In this document: in pieces, positions 47,167 through 55,610 of the stretch | Numbering within the stretch: the stretch's first letter is position 1 | How the letters are laid out: every line of letters starts with the position of its first letter | DNA from: Methylorubrum extorquens | GTDB taxonomy: Bacteria; Pseudomonadota; Alphaproteobacteria; Rhizobiales; Beijerinckiaceae | Length of the DNA stretch: 64,000 nt | Assembly (NCBI RefSeq): GCF_024169925.1 | Contig: NZ_JALJXF010000001.1 | Coordinates: 27,501-91,500, forward strand | Direction: 5' to 3' | The notes under the pieces: generated by a model | The model's database searches: none | Told to the model about the DNA's origin: nothing | The model's input: only the letters and a program-made list of their open reading frames with translations | Made by a program: the position numbers and the translations under genes

Positions 47167-48027
47167 TTACGCCAGCCGCCGCCGCCGCTCCACGAGTTGC
47201 ATGATGATCGGTGTGAGGATGAGCTGCATCGCCAGATCGAGCTTGCCGCCGGGGATGACGATGGAATTGGCCCGGCTCATGAAACTGTCGTGGATCATCG
47301 AGACGAGGTAGGAGAAATCGATCCCCTTCGGATCCTTGAAGCGGATCACGACCAGCGATTCGTCGGCGGTCGGAATCCAGCGGGCGATGAAGGGGTTCGA
47401 GGTGTCCACCGTCGGCACCCGCTGGAAGTTGATGTCCGTCCACGAGAATTGCGGGCAGATGGTCTGCACGTAATCCGGCATCCGCCGCAGGATCACGTCG
47501 GTGACGGCATCCGTCGAGTAGCCCCGCGTCGAGCGGTCCCGGTGCAGCTTCTGAATCCATTCGAGGTTGATCACTGGCACCACCCCGATCTTGAGATCGG
47601 GATAGCGGGCGAGATCGACGTTCTGATCGACCACGCAGCCGTGCAGGCCTTCGTAGAACAGCAGGTCCGAGCCGGGCTGGAACGGCTCCCAGGGCGTGAA
47701 GGCGCCGACGGGCACGCCGTAGCGCGCGGCATCCGCATCGTCGTGGGCGTAGTGCCGGGTGCGGCCCGTGCCGGATTCGCTGTAGCTCCGGAACACCTCC
47801 TCCAGCTCGGGCAGGAGGTTGGCGCGGGGCGCGAAGTGGCTCAGCGTCGGCTCGCGCGCCATCATCGCCCGCATGGTGTCGCGGTCATGCGCGTGGAAGC
47901 CGTCGCCCTCGATGTAGACGGCGCTGACATCCTCCCGGCGGAAGATCTGCTCGAACGTGTTGCGGACGGAGGTGGTCCCGGCCCCTGAGGAGCCGGTGAC
48001 CGAGATGATGGGATGACGCGCCGACAT
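47167..48027 (-). CDS. prk: Phosphoribulokinase
   Basis: 286 residues, typical of bacterial class I enzymes. The P-loop GSSGAGTTS is at residues 12-20. DGFHAHDRDTM, FYEGLHGCV and LHRDRSTRGYSTDAV are characteristic. It phosphorylates ribulose-5-P to RuBP. It follows fbp on the minus strand. In methylotrophic Methylobacterium, RuBP is reported to be an effector of the CbbR-type regulator QscR, with no Calvin cycle operating. This is knowledge from memory, not from the sequence. Confidence 0.97.
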   Translation of the reverse strand: MSARHPIISVTGSSGAGTTSVRNTFEQIFRREDVSAVYIEGDGFHAHDRDTMRAMMAREPTLSHFAPRANLLPELEEVFRSYSESGTGRTRHYAHDDADAARYGVPVGAFTPWEPFQPGSDLLFYEGLHGCVVDQNVDLARYPDLKIGVVPVINLEWIQKLHRDRSTRGYSTDAVTDVILRRMPDYVQTICPQFSWTDINFQRVPTVDTSNPFIARWIPTADESLVVIRFKDPKGIDFSYLVSMIHDSFMSRANSIVIPGGKLDLAMQLILTPIIMQLVERRRRLA

Positions 48028-48058
48028 GGGCTTTGATGATGTTGGAGGCGCCGAGAGG

Positions 48059-49105
48059 TCAGCTGCGCATCAGGCCGCGCTGGCCGAACAGGGGTGAGCG
48101 GCCGGCGCTGGGCTGGCGGCCGTCATAGTACTTGGCCACGCACTCGACCTCCTCGGTGGAGCCGAACACGAGCGGCGAGCGCTCGTGGATCTTGGCGGCG
48201 ACCCGCTCGAGGATGCGGCCCTGGCCGTCGGTGGCGGCGCCGCCCGCCTGCTCGATGAGGAAGGCGATGGGGGCGGTCTCGTAGAGGAGGCGCAAGCGCC
48301 CTTGCGCGTAGCCCTTCCGGTTGTCACCCGGATACAGGAACACGCCGCCGCGAATCAGAACCCGCTGCGCGTCCGCCACCAGGGCGGCGGTCCAGCGCAT
48401 GTTGAAGTCGCGGTCGCGCGGGCCTTCCGTGCCGCGCAGGCAATCCTCGATGAAGGACTTCACCGGCCCGTCCCAATGGCGGACGTTCGAGGCGTTGATC
48501 GCGTACTCGTTCGCGCTGGGCACGATCTTCATCGCGTCGTGCGTGAGGCGGAAGACCTTGTCCGTCCGGTCGAGGGTGAAGATGCGGGTGCCGTTGCCGA
48601 GCGTGACCACGAAGGTCGTGGCCGGGCCGTAGACGACGAAGCCGGCGGCTGTCTGGGTGGTGCCGGGCGTGAGGAACGAGGCGTTCACGTCCGCACCCGG
48701 CGTCACCGGGCGGATGCCGAAGATGGTGCCGACCACCATGCCGACGCCGATGTTGGACGAGCCGTCGAGCGGATCGATCGCGACGGCCAGCGGCGCATCG
48801 GCCTTCAGCGTCACCACGTCCTCGGCTTCCTCCGAGGCGACCTGCGCCACGGGGGCTTCTTCGAGCGCCTGCATGAAGCGCTTGTGGGCGATCACGTCGA
48901 GCGCCTTCTGCACGTCGCCGTCGCTGTTGTGCTCGCCCTGGGCGGCGAGGTCGCCGGCGAGCGAGCCGCGGCCCACGGTCTCGCTCACGTCGATCGCGGC
49001 GGCGGCCAGCGCCCGGATCGTGGCGGCGGTGTCGGCCAGCGAAGGGTCCCGCGCGACTTCGGCGTTGAGATGATCGTCGAGGGATGACCCGTAGGGCTTC
49101 GTCAT
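48059..49105 (-). CDS. fbp: Fructose-1,6-bisphosphatase, class I
   Basis: 348 residues. The class I motifs are AIDPLDGSSNIGVG and GGVFLYPGDNRKGYAQGRLR. It removes the 1-phosphate of fructose-1,6-bisphosphate in gluconeogenesis or the Calvin cycle. The start ATG 49105 is chosen because it fits the usual N-terminus. An in-frame ATG at 49174 is an alternative. It is transcribed with prk and is divergent from the cbbR-type gene. Confidence 0.95.
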   Translation of the reverse strand: MTKPYGSSLDDHLNAEVARDPSLADTAATIRALAAAAIDVSETVGRGSLAGDLAAQGEHNSDGDVQKALDVIAHKRFMQALEEAPVAQVASEEAEDVVTLKADAPLAVAIDPLDGSSNIGVGMVVGTIFGIRPVTPGADVNASFLTPGTTQTAAGFVVYGPATTFVVTLGNGTRIFTLDRTDKVFRLTHDAMKIVPSANEYAINASNVRHWDGPVKSFIEDCLRGTEGPRDRDFNMRWTAALVADAQRVLIRGGVFLYPGDNRKGYAQGRLRLLYETAPIAFLIEQAGGAATDGQGRILERVAAKIHERSPLVFGSTEEVECVAKYYDGRQPSAGRSPLFGQRGLMRS

Positions 49106-49311
49106 CGTTCTGAGGCTCGCTCCCGTCGAAGCCGCGCTTAACATAAGGTCCTGCGCGGCGTCCTTATCGGCCATGCGCGCGCGGAGGCGTGCAAGTCCAT
49201 CTGCCGCTATGATACGCTGTGGCGAGGCGGCAGCGCCAGACGGCACGAGACGGCTGTCGAAAGATTTCTAAAAAAACTTGTGGTGCCCCGCAAAAAAACT
49301 AAAAACGTGGC
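49106..49311. promoter_or_regulatory. Divergent fbp / cbbR control region
   Basis: The 206-base gap contains A/T tracts at 49263-49308 (ATTTCTAAAAAAACTTG and CAAAAAAACTAAAAAC) unlike the surrounding GC-rich DNA. This fits a LysR-type binding site of the T-N11-A kind between divergent promoters. The exact site cannot be fixed. Confidence 0.45.
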
Positions 49312-50298
49312 ATGCGCAATCTCTCGCTCAAGCAGCTTCAGGCGGTCGCCGCGGTCGCACGGCTCGGCACCATGACGCGGGCCGCGCAGGAGCTGAACGT
49401 CACCTCCGCCGCGCTCTACGCCCGCATCCGCCAACTCGAGGAGGAGGCGGGCCTCCTCCTGTTCGACCGCACGCCGACCGGCCTCAAGCCGACCGATGCC
49501 GGCCGCGAGATGCTGTGGGCGATCAACAGCATCAACACCGTTCTGGAAACCTGCACCGACCGCTTGCGCACCCTGAAGGGCGGCGGCGGCGGCCGGGTCG
49601 GCCTCGGGGTCGTTTCCACCGCGAAGTATTTCGCGCCGCTCGTCATCGCCGGCTTCATGGAAAGCCACCCGAAGGTCGAGATCTCGCTCACCGTCGGCAA
49701 CCGGCAGGACACGATCGAGGCCTTGCGCAACTACGAGATCGATTTCGCGATCATGGGCCGCCCGCCGCGGGACTTCGCCATCGAGGCGGAGACCTTCGGC
49801 CCTCATCCCCTGGTGCTGATCGCCGCCCCCGACCACCCGATGGCCGGGCGGCGCGGCCTGACCAGGGCGGATCTGGCGGAAGAGTCCTTCCTCGTGCGCG
49901 AAGAGGGCTCGGGCACACGCTCGGTGTTCGAGGAGTTCATGAGCGGCGTGATGATCCGTCGGGCCAAGCTCGGGATCGATTCCGGCTCGAACGAGACGCT
50001 GAAGCAGGCGGTGATGGCCGGGCTCGGCATCGCGCTCCTGTCCGGCCACTCGGTGGCGGCGGAGGTGGCGAGCGGGCGCCTCGTCCTGCTCGATGTGGAG
50101 GGTCTGCCGATCCGCCGCGACTGGTACGTCGTGCGTCGCGCCGACAAGGTGCTCGGTCCGGCCTCCGACGCGTTCTGGGACTATCTCGCGCAGGAGGGGC
50201 GCCGCTTCCTGCCGAGCATTCCCGGCGATTTCTTTCCGGACGAACCAGCTGCGGCCCCGCTCAAGGCGGTTCGTAGCCCGGCCGAGGCGGGCGAATGA
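49312..50298 (+). CDS. cbbR: LysR-family regulator (CbbR/QscR-like)
   Basis: 328 residues. The N-terminal winged helix-turn-helix at residues 1-60 (MRNLSLKQLQAVAAVARLGT, then MTRAAQELNVTSAALYAR) is followed by a LysR effector domain (GRVGLGVVSTAKYFAPLVIA). Adjacency to fbp-prk and this N-terminus fit CbbR, which senses RuBP or NADPH. In Methylobacterium the related QscR controls serine-cycle genes. The stop overlaps the ferredoxin-reductase start (ATGA). Confidence 0.88.
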   Translation: MRNLSLKQLQAVAAVARLGTMTRAAQELNVTSAALYARIRQLEEEAGLLLFDRTPTGLKPTDAGREMLWAINSINTVLETCTDRLRTLKGGGGGRVGLGVVSTAKYFAPLVIAGFMESHPKVEISLTVGNRQDTIEALRNYEIDFAIMGRPPRDFAIEAETFGPHPLVLIAAPDHPMAGRRGLTRADLAEESFLVREEGSGTRSVFEEFMSGVMIRRAKLGIDSGSNETLKQAVMAGLGIALLSGHSVAAEVASGRLVLLDVEGLPIRRDWYVVRRADKVLGPASDAFWDYLAQEGRRFLPSIPGDFFPDEPAAAPLKAVRSPAEAGE

Positions 50299-51548
50299 GC
50301 GGGCCGATGGAGACGATCGTCATCGTCGGGGCGGGGCAGGCCGGCTTCCAAGCCGCCGCCTCGCTGCGGGAGGCGGGGTTTTCCGGGCGCCTGACCCTGG
50401 TCGGCGAGGAGGCCGCGCTCCCCTATCAGCGCCCGCCGCTCTCGAAGGCCTATCTCGCCGGCAAGACCGATGCCCGCGGTTTGCTGCTGCGGCAGGAGAG
50501 CTTTTTCGCCGAGCACCGCATCGATCACCTTCCCGGAACGCGGGTGACGGCGATCGACCGCACTGGGCGCAGTGTCCGGCTCTCGGACGGCGAGGAACTG
50601 TCTTACGACCACCTCATCCTGGCGACGGGCACCCGCAACCGGGCGCTGCCAGTGCCGGGTGCCGATCTCGCGGGGGTACGCCAACTCCGCTCCCTCGGCG
50701 ATGCCGACGCTCTGCGGAACGCGATCGAGGGCATCCACCGGATCGTCGTGGTGGGGGCTGGCTTCATCGGCCTCGAATTCGCGGCGGTCTGCGCGGCGCG
50801 CGGCCTCTCCGTCACGGTGATCGAGGCGGCCGAGCGGGTGATGGCGCGGGCGGTCTCGCCCGAGACCTCGGCGGCGTTCCGCGCCTTCCACGAGGAGGCC
50901 GGCGTCACGTTCCTGTTCGGGACGGGCGTCACAGCCATCGAGGGCGAGGAGGAGGGAAAGGGGGGACGGGTCGCGGCCGTCCGTACCGCCGACGGGCAGA
51001 GCCTGCCCGCCGACCTCGTGCTCGTCGGCATCGGCGTGGTGCCGAACCAGGAACTTGCGGCGGAAGCCGGCCTCACCGTGCGCGACGGCATCGAGATCGA
51101 CGCCTTCCTGGCGACGCACGATCCGGCGGTGTCGGCGATCGGCGATTGCGTGCGCTTCCCAAGCCGCTTCGCGGCCGGAATGCCCGGCGGCGACCGGGTG
51201 CGGATCGAGTCGGTGCAGAACGCCGTCGATCAGGGTCGCTGCCTCGCCGCGCGGCTCACCGGCCGGCCCGCCGCCTACGACGCGGTGCCGTGGTTCTGGA
51301 GCGACCAGGGGCCGCGCAAGCTCCAGATCGCCGGGCTCGCCACGCCGGGGGATGCGAGCGTCCTGCGCCGCACCGGCGCCGGCTTCTCGGTATTCCGCTT
51401 CCGCGAGCACGGGCTCAGCGCCGTCGAATCGGTGGATCGCCCCGCCGACCACATGGCGGCCCGCCGCCTGCTGGCCTCGGGCAAGACGCTGACGCCGGAG
51501 CAGGCCGCCGATCCGGGCTTCGACCTCAAGGCCCTGGCCACCGCCTGA
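50295..51548 (+). CDS. FAD-dependent ferredoxin reductase
   Basis: 417 residues. The FAD-binding motif VGAGQAGFQAA and the TLVGEEAALPYQRPPLSKAY segment are typical of rhodocoxin/putidaredoxin reductases. The NAD-binding motif is VVGAGFIGLEFAAV, and IGDCVRF completes the FAD site. It passes electrons from NADH to a ferredoxin. It is translationally coupled to the LysR gene, and no ferredoxin gene follows. Confidence 0.9.
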   Translation: MSGPMETIVIVGAGQAGFQAAASLREAGFSGRLTLVGEEAALPYQRPPLSKAYLAGKTDARGLLLRQESFFAEHRIDHLPGTRVTAIDRTGRSVRLSDGEELSYDHLILATGTRNRALPVPGADLAGVRQLRSLGDADALRNAIEGIHRIVVVGAGFIGLEFAAVCAARGLSVTVIEAAERVMARAVSPETSAAFRAFHEEAGVTFLFGTGVTAIEGEEEGKGGRVAAVRTADGQSLPADLVLVGIGVVPNQELAAEAGLTVRDGIEIDAFLATHDPAVSAIGDCVRFPSRFAAGMPGGDRVRIESVQNAVDQGRCLAARLTGRPAAYDAVPWFWSDQGPRKLQIAGLATPGDASVLRRTGAGFSVFRFREHGLSAVESVDRPADHMAARRLLASGKTLTPEQAADPGFDLKALATA

Positions 51549-51557
51549 GCATTCGCC

Positions 51558-51836
51558 TCAGCGATCGTTCTCGGTGGTGAGCTGATCGAGCCGCGTGCCC
51601 TCGTCGCCGCCCCGCTGCTGCTCGGAGAGCCGCACGCCCGGCGTCGCGCCGTTGGTGAAGACGACGCCGCCCTGCATCAGGGCGCTGCGCAGAGCCTCGA
51701 CCTGGCCGGAGGCGGGATCGCCCGTGCCGGCCTCGAACCCCTTGATGAAACCTTCGTCCAGTCCCGAACGGCGGGCGAGGTCCGTCTCGGACCATCCCAG
51801 CAGGCCGCGGGCACCCCGGCACTGGGCCGCGTTCAT
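51558..51836 (-). CDS. XRE-like helix-turn-helix protein
   Basis: About 92 residues from ATG 51836 (MNAAQCRGARGLLGWSETDL, then ARRSGLDEGFIKGFEAG). The HTH and the VVFTNGATPGVRL ending follow the layout of the XRE protein at 1717-2001. The frame is open upstream to 52037, but those residues show no conserved features. Probably a small transcription regulator. Confidence 0.65.
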   Translation of the reverse strand: MNAAQCRGARGLLGWSETDLARRSGLDEGFIKGFEAGTGDPASGQVEALRSALMQGGVVFTNGATPGVRLSEQQRGGDEGTRLDQLTTENDR

Positions 51837-52280
51837 CGTGGTGGGCGAGGCCCCGCTCGACGCGCCTTCATCCGATCCCGTCAAACCGCTCTCCTCGATC
51901 CTTGGCAGATGCTGCCCCGCGCCACGGGGCACGGGATCGTTCAACCGCGCGAGCGGCCGGTTCGTTTCGGCGAAGCTTGTGAGAAACGGCGTTTCGCGCG
52001 CATCCGAAGACTCGTCGGGCGAGGATTCTTGCCGCACAAGGTTCGCGGCGCATTGAAACGGACGGGATCGCCGCTGAACCGGGGCTCAGGCCGGTCTCGA
52101 CCATAATTGTGCTTGAATCTGTGCCGATTCCCCCTAGCGCCCAGGACCGGCTGCCGAGAGGGAGCGCGGCCCGAAGGATACGGAGCACGCGCCGGCTCGG
52201 CCCACGCGTCGGGCGAAGAGCCGAGCCGCTGGCCGAGGGGGCTCCGGGGTGAAGCAGTCGAGCAGACAGGGGGCTGAACG
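51837..52280. other. Non-coding gap upstream of the META-domain gene
   Basis: 444 bases with no convincing gene. Long frames here lack starts and show low-complexity translations. It presumably carries the promoters of the XRE gene (minus) and the META gene (plus). Confidence 0.3.
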
Positions 52281-52784
52281 ATGAACAGGATGCTGACCGC
52301 CGCGCTGGCCTGCGCGGTTGCCGCGGGCGCGCTCGTGGCCGTGCCGGCTACGGCGCAAATGGGCATGGGCGGCAATTCGTCCGGTTTCGGTGCGGGCAAG
52401 CAGCCCGAGAAGAAGCCGCAATACGTCCCCGGCGCGAAGCCGACGGAGAAGATGTTTCCCCTCGGCTCGATGTGGACCGCCGTCAGCATGAACGGCAAGC
52501 CGTTCACCGGTGCCGACCGCCCGAGCTTCATCATCGACGCGCAGTACCGGGCGCGCGGCTATGGCGGCTGCAACACCTTCACCGCCACCGCCTTCCCCCT
52601 GCGCGAGCAGCACCTCGCTGTCGGCCCCTTGGCCCTCACCAAGAAGACCTGCGACAAGGCGCTGGCGGCCTCCGAGCAGGCCTTCCTCGTCGCCTTGCGT
52701 ACGGCGGGCAAGTGGGACCTCGACGGTTCGCAACTCGTGATCCGCAGCCAGAACGGCGAGCTTCGGTTCGATCGGGCCCTGTAG
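52281..52784 (+). CDS. META-domain (HslJ-like) secreted protein
   Basis: 167 residues. The signal peptide is residues 1-26 (MLTAALACAVAAGALVAVPA). The META domain covers about 60-165: WTAVSMNGKPFTG, YGGCNTFTATAF and VGPLALTKKTC. HslJ-type proteins are envelope or heat-inducible proteins, implicated in novobiocin resistance in E. coli. A good ribosome site precedes the ATG at 52281. Confidence 0.85.
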   Translation: MNRMLTAALACAVAAGALVAVPATAQMGMGGNSSGFGAGKQPEKKPQYVPGAKPTEKMFPLGSMWTAVSMNGKPFTGADRPSFIIDAQYRARGYGGCNTFTATAFPLREQHLAVGPLALTKKTCDKALAASEQAFLVALRTAGKWDLDGSQLVIRSQNGELRFDRAL

Positions 52785-52962
52785 GCGCCCCCTTCTCGAA
52801 CACCGCGCCGGTTCCTCGGTCGAGCCGGCGCGCGATCGTTTTAAGTCCCCGTTGACGACGATTCGCGGACGGGCGTCTGGATTCATCCTCCGTCAGTCTC
52901 CCGGGCCGTTTCCTCGCGCTCCCCGGTCGCGCTCCGCGCGGCCGCTCAGGCGGAGAGACGGA

Positions 52963-53139
52963 ATGCGGATCGGCCGGGTTCACCAGCGCGTCGTCCCGAA
53001 GGTGCGGCCCGCGGCCCTCCACGCGGCGCGTTACGACTTCGTCCACGCCCACCACGAGGGTGCGGCGACCCTGGCGGCCCTCGCCACCAGTTCGGGAATC
53101 GGCATCCTGATCCTCGCCACCCGCTTCCTCGTCGCCTGA
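52963..53139 (+). CDS. Small membrane protein
   Basis: 58 residues: MRIGRVHQRVVPKVRPAALH at the N-terminus and ATLAALATSSGIGILILATR near the C-terminus, one membrane helix. A strong GGAGAGACGGA ribosome site lies just upstream. No homology evidence. Confidence 0.4.
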   Translation: MRIGRVHQRVVPKVRPAALHAARYDFVHAHHEGAATLAALATSSGIGILILATRFLVA

Positions 53140-53495
53140 ATCGCGATCTCGGACCGTAACCGGCCCGTCGATTTGGAGTGACTGAGATGACAATACTGTC
53201 GTCTGGCGGGCAAAGAGGAAAATAAAATTCTCTGCTAAAGCTCAGCCGTGCGCAGTCCGTGTAAAGACTGGTATCTGCCCGGCGGGAAGCTCGACGGAGC
53301 TTGCGAAATCGGTTACGCGTCGCGGCAGTGGCCCTCGCTTCGGCGGGAGCGCTAAGTTTCTGGTTTCGCATCGGCTTTGTCCCCCTGGCGGTCGTCTTCT
53401 CTCAGACCGATGTGAAAGCCTTTCATGTTGGCGCGCGCTCCTGCACCGGGCCGGTGGCCGTTGCGGCGCGGGAGCGCTCAGGGAGCGGACAGACG
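53140..53495. promoter_or_regulatory. cysK upstream region
   Basis: 356 bases without a gene. It includes an AT-rich stretch at 53217-53240 (GAAAATAAAATTCTCTGC) and a GACA-ATAC-TGTC inverted repeat at about 53188-53199, a possible operator. The cysK promoter must lie here. Confidence 0.35.
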
Positions 53496-54476
53496 ATGAC
53501 AGACACCTCGACCCCGGACACCGTGCGCAAGCCCGGACACGGCCGCGTCTACGGCTCGATCACCGAGACCATCGGCAACACCCCGCTCGTGCGCCTCAAC
53601 CGGCTCACCAAGGAGCGCGGCGTCGATGCCGAGATCCTGCTCAAGCTCGAGTTCTTCAACCCGATCTCGAGCGTGAAGGACCGCATCGGCGTCAACATGA
53701 TCGACGCGCTGGAAGCCTCCGGCCGGCTCAAGCCCGGCGGCACGCTGGTCGAGCCGACCTCGGGCAACACCGGCATCGCGCTGGCCTTCGTCGCCGCCGC
53801 CCGCGGCTACCGCCTGATCCTCGTCATGCCGGAGACGATGTCGGTGGAGCGGCGCAAGATGCTCGCCTTCCTCGGTGCGCAGCTCGAACTCACGCCGGGC
53901 GCGCAGGGCATGAAGGGTGCGATCGGCCGCGCCGAAGAGCTGCTGCGCGAGATCGACGGTGCGGTGATGCCGCAGCAATTCTCGAATCCGGCCAACCCGG
54001 AGATCCACCGCAAGACCACGGCGGAAGAGATCTGGAACGACACCCACGGCCAGCTCGACGCGTTCGTGGCGGGTGTCGGCACCGGCGGGACGGTGACCGG
54101 CGTCGGCGAAGTGCTCAAGCCGCGTCTGCCGGGCCTCAAGGTGTTCGCGGTGGAGCCGGTTGACAGCCCCGTGATCTCCGGCGGCCAGCCCGGCCCCCAC
54201 AAGATCCAGGGCATCGGCGCCGGCTTCATCCCCGACAACCTGCATACCGACATCCTCGACGGCGTGCTCAAGGTGACGAACCAGCAGGCGATCGACACCG
54301 CCCGCGACCTCGCCAAGTTCGAAGGCATCCCCGGCGGCATCTCGACCGGCGGCAACGTCGCGGCGGCGCTGGAGCTGGCGGGCCGCCCCGAGTTCCAGGG
54401 CAAGCGCATCGTCACCATCGCCTGCTCGTTCGCCGAGCGCTACATCTCCTCGGTGCTGTTCGAGGGCATCGGCTGA
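53496..54476 (+). CDS. cysK: Cysteine synthase A (O-acetylserine sulfhydrylase)
   Basis: 326 residues. The PLP lysine lies in [11 protein letters not shown], and TSGNTGIAL and [14 protein letters not shown] are the substrate and phosphate-binding loops. It forms cysteine from O-acetylserine and sulfide. ATG 53496 follows GGGAG and gives the standard length. An upstream in-frame ATG at 53301 is rejected. The end [12 protein letters not shown] is typical. Confidence 0.97.
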   Translation: MTDTSTPDTVRKPGHGRVYGSITETIGNTPLVRLNRLTKERGVDAEILLKLEFFNPISSVKDRIGVNMIDALEASGRLKPGGTLVEPTSGNTGIALAFVAAARGYRLILVMPETMSVERRKMLAFLGAQLELTPGAQGMKGAIGRAEELLREIDGAVMPQQFSNPANPEIHRKTTAEEIWNDTHGQLDAFVAGVGTGGTVTGVGEVLKPRLPGLKVFAVEPVDSPVISGGQPGPHKIQGIGAGFIPDNLHTDILDGVLKVTNQQAIDTARDLAKFEGIPGGISTGGNVAAALELAGRPEFQGKRIVTIACSFAERYISSVLFEGIG

Positions 54477-54567
54477 CACGCGTCGTGCGGTGCGGGTCTG
54501 CGACGGACCCGCACCGCAACTCCTCCGGTCCCGGATGGTTGTCCCGGTCAGATCAGGAGGACGAAAA

Positions 54568-54960
54568 ATGACGGAGACTTCCCCCGACCGGCCGTCGCTG
54601 AAGGCGTTCGACGCCTATGCCGATCGCAACGGCCAGGATTTCGGTACCGACTCGCCCCTCGACAGAGGCGTGCCCCCGCGGACTCAAGGCGACCTGAAGA
54701 GCAACCCCGACGGGACAGCCGAGACGGCGCGCATCGCCTCCGGCACGGACCACCACAGCCAGGACGCTGTGGACCAGACCGAGGCCGAGACGCCCGCGGA
54801 AAATCTGCGCCGGATCTCCGATCCGTCCTCCCGCTCCGAGCCCGACGCGACGGCCCAGGAAGCGATCGAGCGCGCCACAGCCGCCGTCGGCCAGGAAGAG
54901 CCGCCACGCCATGGAGAGCATCATGGCGAGCGTGATGGGGGAGGCCGTGATGGGAAATGA
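54568..54960 (+). CDS. Hydrophilic disordered protein
   Basis: 130 residues (MTETSPDRPSLKAFDAYADR) behind GGAGG. Highly charged, Glu/Asp/Arg/Pro-rich, probably disordered and stress-related. It overlaps the next gene by 11 bases. No family is recognised. Confidence 0.6.
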   Translation: MTETSPDRPSLKAFDAYADRNGQDFGTDSPLDRGVPPRTQGDLKSNPDGTAETARIASGTDHHSQDAVDQTEAETPAENLRRISDPSSRSEPDATAQEAIERATAAVGQEEPPRHGEHHGERDGGGRDGK

Positions 54961-55276
54961 GAACCGGCCCGACGAAGATCTGAGCAATACCGGCACCCGC
55001 AAGCCCAACGAGGCGGTCGGCTCACGCGGCCCCCATCCAGCGGGCGGCGGCCACCAGACCGCAGAGCAGGCGGCGATCACCGGGCAGGGCTCCGGTGGGC
55101 GCTCCGATGCCGAGCGGCGCGGTGAATGGAGCGAGGGCCAAGACAGTGGAGGGGCCGGGCACACGCCGCCCGCGATCGGCGGTTCGTCCGGCGGCCATTC
55201 CGACCGTAAGGCATCGGCCGGTCCACGCGAGGGTGAGCCTGTCGCGGGTGAGCCCGACCGGGCCAAGCATTCCTGA
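54950..55276 (+). CDS. Hydrophilic Gly/Glu-rich protein
   Basis: 108 residues from ATG 54950 (MGNENRPDEDLSNTGTRKPN), behind GGGGGAGG. Gly-, Glu- and Ser-rich, with no fold. It is coupled to the preceding gene and ends 12 bases before the repeat at 55288. Confidence 0.55.
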   Translation: MGNENRPDEDLSNTGTRKPNEAVGSRGPHPAGGGHQTAEQAAITGQGSGGRSDAERRGEWSEGQDSGGAGHTPPAIGGSSGGHSDRKASAGPREGEPVAGEPDRAKHS

Positions 55277-55287
55277 GCCGCTTCGGC

Positions 55288-55392
55288 CTAGAGCATCGTC
55301 CCGGATATCGGATCCGGGACGATGCTCTAGGTTCTTGTCTTGACATCGTCTTTTCCGAAAGCCGGTGGCCACCTTTCGGGACGATGCTCTAG
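55288..55392. repeat. Two-hairpin dispersed repeat, copy 1
   Basis: 105 bases. Hairpin A: CTAGAGCATCGTCCCGGAT at 55288-55306 pairs perfectly with its complement at 55312-55330. Hairpin B: ATCGTCTTTTCCGAAAG (55345-55361) pairs with CTTTCGGGACGAT (55373-55385). The ends share CTAGAGC. It matches the inverted copy at 59637-59741. Such BIME/RIME-like elements are dispersed in rhizobial and Methylobacterium genomes. Confidence 0.75.
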
Positions 55393-55418
55393 AGTCTTAC
55401 TCCTCAAGGAACTCGACG

Positions 55419-55583
55419 ATGGACAAGCAGAACGGCGACGACCGCGAGACGGATCGGGAGCACCGGGACGGGCACAAGCCCGCCAACAGCGCCCCCGACG
55501 CGGTCAAGGATCCCAACGAGAAGACTGACGGCAAGCCCGGTGCGCCGGCACAGGGCGACGAGACCGATCCGGGAGCGGGTTGA
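55419..55583 (+). CDS. Small hydrophilic protein
   Basis: 54 residues (MDKQNGDDRETDREHRDGHK) behind AAGGA. Lys/Asp/Glu-rich, ending GDETDPGAG. Likely disordered and stress-associated like its two neighbours. The repeat ends 26 bases upstream of the start and may contain its promoter region. Confidence 0.55.
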   Translation: MDKQNGDDRETDREHRDGHKPANSAPDAVKDPNEKTDGKPGAPAQGDETDPGAG

Positions 55584-55610
55584 CCGCGCGTAGGGCGCGG
55601 CCGTCCCACC

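Noticed and set aside
52636..53193. A 185-codon minus-strand frame
   Set aside because: Low-complexity translation overlapping the META gene. The plus strand has a strong ribosome site for the 58-residue gene.
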